A stretch of DNA of 38,680 nt from Candidatus Poribacteria bacterium. GTDB lineage: Bacteria > Poribacteria > WGA-4E > WGA-3G. The notes beneath the pieces are model-generated. The model worked only from the letters and a program-made list of their open reading frames with translations. It had not been told where the DNA came from and searched no databases. Both the position numbers and the translations under genes were made by a program. The stretch is taken from positions 1 through 38,680 of the forward strand of contig JAPPCZ010000095.1 of NCBI GenBank assembly GCA_028824685.1, given 5' to 3'. Below are positions 32,999 through 38,680 of the stretch, in pieces; position 1 is the stretch's first letter; the number at the start of each line of letters is the position of its first letter.

Positions 32999-34231
32999 AT
33001 GACAATCTCAAATTTTAGAAAATATATTCTTATCATTTTCATTGGAATGCTCATTTCAACTCTTGTAATCTCTTGTGGTAGCATTAGTAATAACATTGTC
33101 ATTAATGATAAGAAGCAAACACAAACAACAATTTCTGGTCGTGTTATGGATGTGCGGGGAAAATCAGTTGCAGGCGTTGAAATCGGTATTCGTCCTGTTG
33201 AATTTACCGAAAGAGACAGTTTTCCGAGACCGATCGCCACTCTGTCTGGTGCAGTGACTAATGCCAATGGGCATTTTTCTATTACCAACATACCGTCTGG
33301 TACAACAGAATTGTTACTTTTACCTGAGCGTAGTTCAGATTTTAAAATTAAAAACGCTCAAGTTGAAGGCTTAACTATCTATGCTACTCAATATAACGCA
33401 CTTCGTCAGATACCTTTTGTTATTGAACTTGGTGAACACCTTAAAAATGTAGAGATAACTGTCCAGCCTCGGACTAAAATTCGGACTAAAATCATATTTG
33501 ATGATGGGACACCGCTTGTCAATGCGCTCGTTAAACTAAATATCCAACCACGTAAGTTCTGGGATAGTAGTGCCCGATTTGATGGTAGTGTTAAGACTGA
33601 TTCAGATGGTTATTTGACAGAATATGTACGTGAGGCTGCGACTTACACCGTGTCGGTCGAATATTACAACTACTCAGCTATATCCGAACCGATCCCCTTA
33701 AAAGATGGGGAGCAATCCGATACATTGATTTTGAAACTTATTGAAAAAACTCCATCCGACAAGTCCAATATTTCAGAAACCAACTCACGTTTGTCATCCC
33801 ACGAAAGATGGGAAGCCCAGCAGGCTATCTGGGCAGTAAATCCCACAAATGGGCACGCGTATAAAACAATTTCCTGTAAAAGTTGGTATGAAGCGGTAGG
33901 CATAGCCAAAGCAGAAAACGCCTATCTTGTTACCATCAACGACGAGACTGAACAAAAATGGATAGAAAGTCTTTTTTCACAAAAAGATTATTATTGGATT
34001 GGACTACGTCTTTCTGAAAAAGGGGAACAGTGGCATAACCAAGAACCAGTCACGTACACTAATTGGAATACTCTAAAATCAAAAGACTTGTCCACTGAAA
34101 AAAGAGAAATTTATGTTGCTATGGATGCTGCTACAAAGAAATGGATAGGCATTGATGCAAAAAGTCCATTCCGATACCTTATCAAAAAGGCTGTAATCGA
34201 AAAAGACATGATACCAAAAAAATCTCAATAA
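32999..34231 (+). CDS. Exported lipoprotein: beta-sandwich repeats plus degenerate C-type-lectin-like domain (paralog 1)
   Basis: The 410-residue protein has a lipoprotein signal: basic start, hydrophobic ILIIFIGMLISTLV, lipobox VISC with Cys26. Two carboxypeptidase-regulatory-like beta-sandwich units follow: about 43-130 (TTISGRVMDVRGKSVAGVEI, FSITNIPSGTTELLLLPE) and about 155-250 (RTKIRTKIIFDDGTPLVNAL). The C-terminal domain (about 278-405) has the C-type-lectin-like pattern (WAVNPTNGHAYKTISC, YLVTINDETEQKWI, YYWIGLRLSEKGE, EPVTYTNW). Only one of the canonical cysteines is present and the calcium/sugar motifs EPN and WND are absent. It is the first of three tandem paralogs. AGGA precedes the ATG. 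Confidence 0.78.
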   Translation: MTISNFRKYILIIFIGMLISTLVISCGSISNNIVINDKKQTQTTISGRVMDVRGKSVAGVEIGIRPVEFTERDSFPRPIATLSGAVTNANGHFSITNIPSGTTELLLLPERSSDFKIKNAQVEGLTIYATQYNALRQIPFVIELGEHLKNVEITVQPRTKIRTKIIFDDGTPLVNALVKLNIQPRKFWDSSARFDGSVKTDSDGYLTEYVREAATYTVSVEYYNYSAISEPIPLKDGEQSDTLILKLIEKTPSDKSNISETNSRLSSHERWEAQQAIWAVNPTNGHAYKTISCKSWYEAVGIAKAENAYLVTINDETEQKWIESLFSQKDYYWIGLRLSEKGEQWHNQEPVTYTNWNTLKSKDLSTEKREIYVAMDAATKKWIGIDAKSPFRYLIKKAVIEKDMIPKKSQ

Positions 34232-34343
34232 TATATTATGTCTCAATGCCCGGGCACTCTACGGAAACGATATATTCTGCAGCAAATTAACGTTACACAA
34301 AATAGTATTGCAATACTTTACATTCCAGAAGGAGATAATTGAG

Positions 34344-35687
34344 ATGGTTTTTTCTTTTTTCACCAAACAATCTTTTGCGTTCCTTGTTGCCCTTTTAGTA
34401 TTAGGACTTGTATTTACAGTAAATATGAATCTTGAAGCGGACTCAGCGACGTTCACTGGTCGTGTCGTAAATGTAAAAGGCAAACCGGTTGATGGGATAT
34501 CAATAGTACTTTTACCCGTAGCGTTCAGGGACGGTAATGTGGTCCCATTACGTCACACTGTACCTTACTACCCTTCTTTTGAACAAACTCCGCCCAATGA
34601 AGCGGTTAACAGGAAAGATGGTTTTGGTGATTCCCAAGAACGCCTCGTTCCTCCAGAAGCGAAGAGCGGCTCAAATGGGCAATTCAAGTTCCTTGAAATT
34701 AAGCCAGGTATGTATCAATTGGTAGCAGGAAAAGATAAGTTACCAACACATACGTCCGTAGATTTTGAAACTGACCTGGAAATTCAAACGATACGGATCG
34801 GAAAAATCACATTTCATCCGCAACCGTCTTCTTCATATTTTGAGGTGGTTCCATTCGGTATCAAAGAGGGTGCTAAAATAGAAGGTGTGGAAGTTACTGT
34901 GAAATTTCGGACGAAAATACACGGTAAGATCCTTTACAAAGATAGGCTGCCGCTTGTCAACGCGCGCGTCTATATTGCATTACACCGATGCCGCATAGAT
35001 GGAACAGAAAGTCTACCTCTACTGGGAAAGTCCCTACATACCGATACCGATGGAAACTTTGTTCATTACATAGATGAACCTGGGATTTATTCTGCATTCG
35101 CCACGTATCAAGAACTTGTCACTGGGTCCGAATTTTTTATCCTTAAAGAGGATAGTCTCCTCGAGGCATTGGTCTTGACGCTTGACAGCAACACGCCGGA
35201 TCCAGCACAGCAAAGTGTAATGACACGTCCACTTCGCTCTACATTTCTTCACGAAGCTATAGACGTGTGGGTAGCCAATCCTGAAAATCAACATATTTAC
35301 AAGAAAATCATTTGCACGAGTTGGGAAGATGCCCAGGCTCAGGCTATCCTTGAAGACGCACATCTCGTTTCTATTAATAGCGAGGTAGAGCAGATATGGC
35401 TTGAGACCATCTTTAGGTACGGTCCTACTTGGATAGGATTGACCGATGTCGCAAAGGAAGGAGAATGGCAATGGGATAGCGGTGAACCTGTCACTTACAC
35501 TAACTGGGCAGATGGCGATATTTTTTCAAACGATCTTGATGATGAAGAAAAAGATTACGTCATCATGTCCTTTGGAGAAAGTCAATGGGTAGCGATTGGT
35601 AGGGGACATCCTGCTTGGCATACGACACAGACCGCCATCATTGAAAAAGATGGTTTACAAGCTAAAACACCAACGAAAGATAGGTAG
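34344..35687 (+). CDS. Exported beta-sandwich plus degenerate C-type-lectin-like protein (paralog 2)
   Basis: The 447-residue paralog has a signal peptide (hydrophobic FAFLVALLVLGLVFTVN). Its first beta-sandwich unit (TFTGRVVNVKGKPVDGISIV) carries an insertion with a polar loop, and the second unit is RTKIHGKILYKDRLPLVNAR. The C-terminal lectin-like domain (from about 320) reads VWVANPENQHIYKKIIC, HLVSINSEVEQIWLETIF, TWIGLTDVAKEGEWQWDSGE, VTYTNWADG. It keeps one cysteine at the domain start and lacks the disulfide partners and the WND block. GGAG lies 9 bases before the ATG at 34344; an ATG at 34308 would lie in the leader. It ends before a terminator-like hairpin. Confidence 0.78.
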   Translation: MVFSFFTKQSFAFLVALLVLGLVFTVNMNLEADSATFTGRVVNVKGKPVDGISIVLLPVAFRDGNVVPLRHTVPYYPSFEQTPPNEAVNRKDGFGDSQERLVPPEAKSGSNGQFKFLEIKPGMYQLVAGKDKLPTHTSVDFETDLEIQTIRIGKITFHPQPSSSYFEVVPFGIKEGAKIEGVEVTVKFRTKIHGKILYKDRLPLVNARVYIALHRCRIDGTESLPLLGKSLHTDTDGNFVHYIDEPGIYSAFATYQELVTGSEFFILKEDSLLEALVLTLDSNTPDPAQQSVMTRPLRSTFLHEAIDVWVANPENQHIYKKIICTSWEDAQAQAILEDAHLVSINSEVEQIWLETIFRYGPTWIGLTDVAKEGEWQWDSGEPVTYTNWADGDIFSNDLDDEEKDYVIMSFGESQWVAIGRGHPAWHTTQTAIIEKDGLQAKTPTKDR

Positions 35688-35796
35688 TACCATTTCTAAT
35701 TGAACGGCTATCATTAAACGAGAAACACGTTTGTAGTCGCTCAATTCATTGTCAAATCAACACCGAATGCCCGAAATGCCCCATACTGTGCAGCAT

Positions 35797-35836
35797 GAGT
35801 AAACCTTGCACGTTTTTGTGCAGGGTTTACTCTTTT
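35797..35836 (+). terminator. Rho-independent terminator after paralog 2
   Basis: GAGTAAACCTTGCAC (35797-35811) pairs with GTGCAGGGTTTACTC (35818-35832), 15 pairs with one G-U, around a 6-base loop. TTTT follows. It lies about 110 bases after the stop at 35687 and is the strongest terminator-like hairpin seen. It makes paralog 3 a separate transcription unit. The rest of 35688-35976 shows no gene. Confidence 0.7.
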
Positions 35837-35976
35837 GGGTCAAAATTTCTATGTATTTAGAGGTTCGGATTGGCACATAAATTGCGTTTATGTAGTAGAT
35901 TGTCTGTACGCCACTTTTGTAAGCGCAGCTACTCTTGTTTTTATGACCACATATTTATAAAAAGGAGATGTCGACT

Positions 35977-38025
35977 ATGAACCGTTCTTACTTTATCTTT
36001 TCTGTTGTTTTCCTTGCAAATCTCGTGTTTCTACTTGCTATATCCCCACTGAGTCTCGCTGGTACATTTTCTGGTCGTATTGTTGATGAGGCGGGAAATC
36101 CTGTCGCCGGTGTTACAGTGGCACTCCGTGAGTTACATACTGGAGCAACGGATATATCAGAAACTGATGAAACAGGACTCTTCTCTATATCTACAACCAC
36201 TTCTGCGGTAAAATTAATGTTGTTACCTGAAAATAAGTCTGCGTATACGATTCGGTCAGTCAATATTGCCGGTGTAATACTCTACCCAATTCGACAGGAA
36301 TACGATTTTGGAGGTCTCATATTTAGAACTACTCAAAAGGCAGCTATCAAAGATGTAGAAATCATAGTGCATAAGGGAATACAAATCAGGGGACAAGTAC
36401 TTAATCTTGATGGTACACCTTTAAAAAACACAAAAGTTTTCCTAAAATTAAGCGGGCGTAGGTTGGATGGACGGGGCATTGGTCTAAAAGGGTCCTTAAC
36501 TGAACTTGATGCTAATGGTTACTTTGTAAAATATGTAGATGACCCAGGCTCCTACACTGTATCAGTGGAATATCAAAAGATATTAGCTACAACCGAGGAA
36601 ATTCTGATTTCAGAAGAACAACCCCATCAAAAACTCGTGTTGATGCTTGGTGGCAAAACGCTCGCAAATCCTACCGAAGACATTGAGGTTCAAGTGCCAC
36701 CTTTGACACAAGTCCAAAAAGATGTTCCTCATTCTCTTCCTGAGACCGATCCATCTACACCGGAAACATCCACGTTTTCTGGACATGTAGTGGATACAGA
36801 AGGCAACGCTGTTTCGGGGTTCACGTTTGGTGCACAACCTGTCCAATTCATCGACGGTTGGGTTATGTCAGAGATATTCAGATCTTCTCAGTCTATGGAT
36901 AAACCGCGCACTTTATCGATATCGCGAACGAATACAAAAGGTAAATTTTCTTTTACAGATATTGAATCTGGTCCACTTCGACTTCACAATTTGTCTGAAG
37001 ATATACCGCATGACACAACAAGACTTACCTCCCAAATGCGGTATTTGTCACGCTTAGAGTCTGAATTTGAAATTATATCGATTAAAATTGGACATATCAT
37101 CATTGATAACAAGACAGGTCCTCTGCCGCTTACTTCTGATCGATTCATATTTGGGATTAAACCTGGAGATGCCGTTGAGAACGTGGAAATTACCGTCAAA
37201 CAACGCACTCATATACTCGGCAGAGTTGTTTACGCTAACGGATTGCCTCTTAAAAATGCAAGCGTGAAAATTGAAATGAAGGAACCACGGAAAGAATCCC
37301 CAGATGCAAGGATTCGCAGAAGGAATGATGATGACTATTCTTCAAAAGCAAACATTCGGACAAATGACGATGGACACTTTTCAGTATACGTGGAAAAACC
37401 TGGCGACTATTTCTTCCGCGTCAAATACATTGTCCTCACAGCAGAAGCCGGTCCAGTTGAAATAGAAGGCGATGCACAGCAGAATGAACTAATCTTGAAA
37501 CTTAACGGCACTCTAATTTTTATTGACACACCCCGTCATGTTATTGAGGCTCAAGATCCAACGCCTCCGAATGATCCACAAATACCAGATGTGTGGGTAG
37601 TTAATCCCGCAAATGGTCACGCGTACAAATTGATTGCGTGTGAAGATTTCTACGATGCACATCTTCAAGCAACAAATAACGGTGCACATCTCGTCTCAAT
37701 CAATGATGAAGCAGAACATAAATGGATTACTGAAATTTTTGGCAGCGGCTTCTTCTGGATTGGACTCAATGATTTAGAAGAAGAAGGAAAATGGCAATGG
37801 GATGGTGGTGAACCTGCTACCTACATTCCTTGGGAACCCAATGAAATTTATCCTGAGCAAACACTATCAGATGCTGAGAAAGACTACGTTGTCATGAACT
37901 TTAAAGGTGCTTGGCAAGCAACCGGTCCAGAAAGTACTGTTTGGATTATGACACGACAAGCTATCCTTGAAAATGACGGTTTACTTTCTACTATACAACC
38001 TAAGCAAAATACTGAGGATAAGTAA
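35977..38025 (+). CDS. Exported protein with four beta-sandwich units and degenerate C-type-lectin-like domain (paralog 3)
   Basis: The 682-residue paralog has an N-terminal signal (YFIFSVVFLANLVFLLAI, ending LAG). It has two pairs of beta-sandwich units: pair 1 about 28-225 (TFSGRIVDEAGNPVAGVTVA, IQIRGQVLNLDGTPLKNTK), a proline/threonine linker, then pair 2 about 263-500 (TFSGHVVDTEGNAVSGFTFG, THILGRVVYANGLPLKNASV). The lectin-like domain (about 545-680) has VWVVNPANGHAYKLIAC, HLVSINDEAEHKWITEIF, FFWIGLNDLEEEGKWQWDGG. The pair has been duplicated relative to paralogs 1 and 2. GGAG lies 9 bases before ATG 35977; ATG 35968 overlaps that site. Confidence 0.8.
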   Translation: MNRSYFIFSVVFLANLVFLLAISPLSLAGTFSGRIVDEAGNPVAGVTVALRELHTGATDISETDETGLFSISTTTSAVKLMLLPENKSAYTIRSVNIAGVILYPIRQEYDFGGLIFRTTQKAAIKDVEIIVHKGIQIRGQVLNLDGTPLKNTKVFLKLSGRRLDGRGIGLKGSLTELDANGYFVKYVDDPGSYTVSVEYQKILATTEEILISEEQPHQKLVLMLGGKTLANPTEDIEVQVPPLTQVQKDVPHSLPETDPSTPETSTFSGHVVDTEGNAVSGFTFGAQPVQFIDGWVMSEIFRSSQSMDKPRTLSISRTNTKGKFSFTDIESGPLRLHNLSEDIPHDTTRLTSQMRYLSRLESEFEIISIKIGHIIIDNKTGPLPLTSDRFIFGIKPGDAVENVEITVKQRTHILGRVVYANGLPLKNASVKIEMKEPRKESPDARIRRRNDDDYSSKANIRTNDDGHFSVYVEKPGDYFFRVKYIVLTAEAGPVEIEGDAQQNELILKLNGTLIFIDTPRHVIEAQDPTPPNDPQIPDVWVVNPANGHAYKLIACEDFYDAHLQATNNGAHLVSINDEAEHKWITEIFGSGFFWIGLNDLEEEGKWQWDGGEPATYIPWEPNEIYPEQTLSDAEKDYVVMNFKGAWQATGPESTVWIMTRQAILENDGLLSTIQPKQNTEDK

Positions 38026-38680
38026 GATATTTTACATTTACGAATAGGCGCGCTTTGTATGCGCGACTACAAACGCGTTTTTTATTATAATGAACTTTGA
38101 AATTAAAGAGACACGTTTTTTGTAGGATCGATCTCCGAATCGCTCCTACAAGAAAAGACTTATGATAAAATGTGAAATTACTGGAGAATTGAATGCCTCT
38201 GGGCCTGGACTAATAACGTGAGTTTGATAAATCCGGTAGGGAATCAACGCAGCATGCGCTTTTGGCATTCGGCGGGGTTGAACCGAAGGTGAAACCCAAC
38301 ATTTTCAGTCTGTAAAATCGTTTTATGTTCAAATCAACGCTATGAATGCCTTTTGGCATTCAGCGGGTTTCGTGCCTCAACCCAACATACATCTATATTT
38401 ATAGTGGAAACCATAATTACTTGCACACGATTGTAGCGTAACCTGTTAGGTTGCGTACACTCTGCACAAACTGGAAAGTTTGTGCTACGGCACAGTCCAA
38501 TAGGTCGGTTTAAGTCCTACAGACCAAAAGTGTGCATATATTTTTGTATTTCACTATAATCTAATTATCAAGCTCACGTTACTAATACCCAGGATTATTT
38601 AGTTTTAGGCATTTTATCTGTTTTAACCTAAGTTGCTACCTATAAAATACTTTTAAATCCATGGGATTTGCTCTATAATG
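38026..38680. repeat. Gene-free stretch packed with interspersed hairpin repeats
   Basis: No convincing gene. Visible modules are GCGCGACTACAAACGCG followed by T6 (38061-38083; like 6113-6134), TTGTAGGA...TCCTACAA (38120-38152), divergent family A (38241-38280), close family A (38331-38370), GTAACCTGTTAGGTTGCG (38437-38454), CACAAACTGGAAAGTTTGTG (38465-38484) and TAGGTCGG...CCTACA. The first module may end the transcript of the preceding lectin-like gene. Bases 38530-38680 show nothing recognisable. Confidence 0.65.

Noticed and set aside
38026..38680. tRNA or other structured RNA genes among the terminal hairpins.
   Set aside because: The hairpins match dispersed repeats and no cloverleaf or T-loop sequence (GTTCRANNC context) is arranged correctly.

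Overview
The window is about 38.7 kb of moderately AT-rich bacterial DNA. It comes from a diderm: it carries the lipid A genes lpxC (fused to fabZ) and lpxA. It also has a mix typical of sponge or marine Candidatus Poribacteria and similar uncultured lineages: LamG and dockerin secreted proteins, phytanoyl-CoA dioxygenases, GH172/DUF2961, sugar isomerases, an enolase-superfamily dehydratase, Uma2, TPR proteins and many small intergenic hairpin repeats. The lineage is an inference from gene content; no rRNA or other marker is present.

Layout. 1-337: two CRISPR-type repeats and the promoter of a secreted LamG protein. 338-3643 (+): LamG protein, a small helical protein and a BatA/VWA membrane protein. 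3590-5964 (-): a small conserved protein, a 2-oxoacid dehydrogenase E2 with two E3-binding domains, and a secreted dockerin-thioredoxin gene interrupted by one in-frame TGA. 6181-11447 (-): an oxidoreductase, a gamma-carbonic-anhydrase-like protein, and a PspA-like/ABC ATPase/ABC permease operon. 11684-12547 (-): a solitary DNA methyltransferase. 12754-16583 (+): envelope cluster ruvX-mltG-lpxC/fabZ-lpxA. 16608-20618 (+): accessory block with an antitoxin/PIN pair, a Uma2 nuclease, two TPR proteins and a small membrane protein. 20743-32791: catabolic block with two PhyH dioxygenases, a zinc dehydrogenase, a DUF350 protein, a 1312-residue alpha/alpha-barrel-like protein, GH172, a lipoprotein, two sugar isomerase/epimerase TIM barrels and a DgoD-like dehydratase. 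32999-38025 (+): three tandem paralogous exported proteins with beta-sandwich repeats and a degenerate C-type-lectin-like domain. 38026-38680: a cluster of intergenic hairpin repeats.

The most interesting object is the dockerin-thioredoxin gene at 3590-4216. Its TGA falls exactly on the first catalytic cysteine of the CxxC motif. The frame stays open after it, the distance to the cis-proline equals that of E. coli thioredoxin, and a SECIS-like hairpin lies just downstream. The simplest reading is an exported UxxC selenoprotein carrying a cellulosome-type dockerin. Other points of note are a family of terminal-inverted-repeat elements with covarying hairpins, a PIN toxin missing a catalytic acid inside an 800-bp segment flanked by a duplicated lpxA 3' end, and the expanding lectin-like paralogs.
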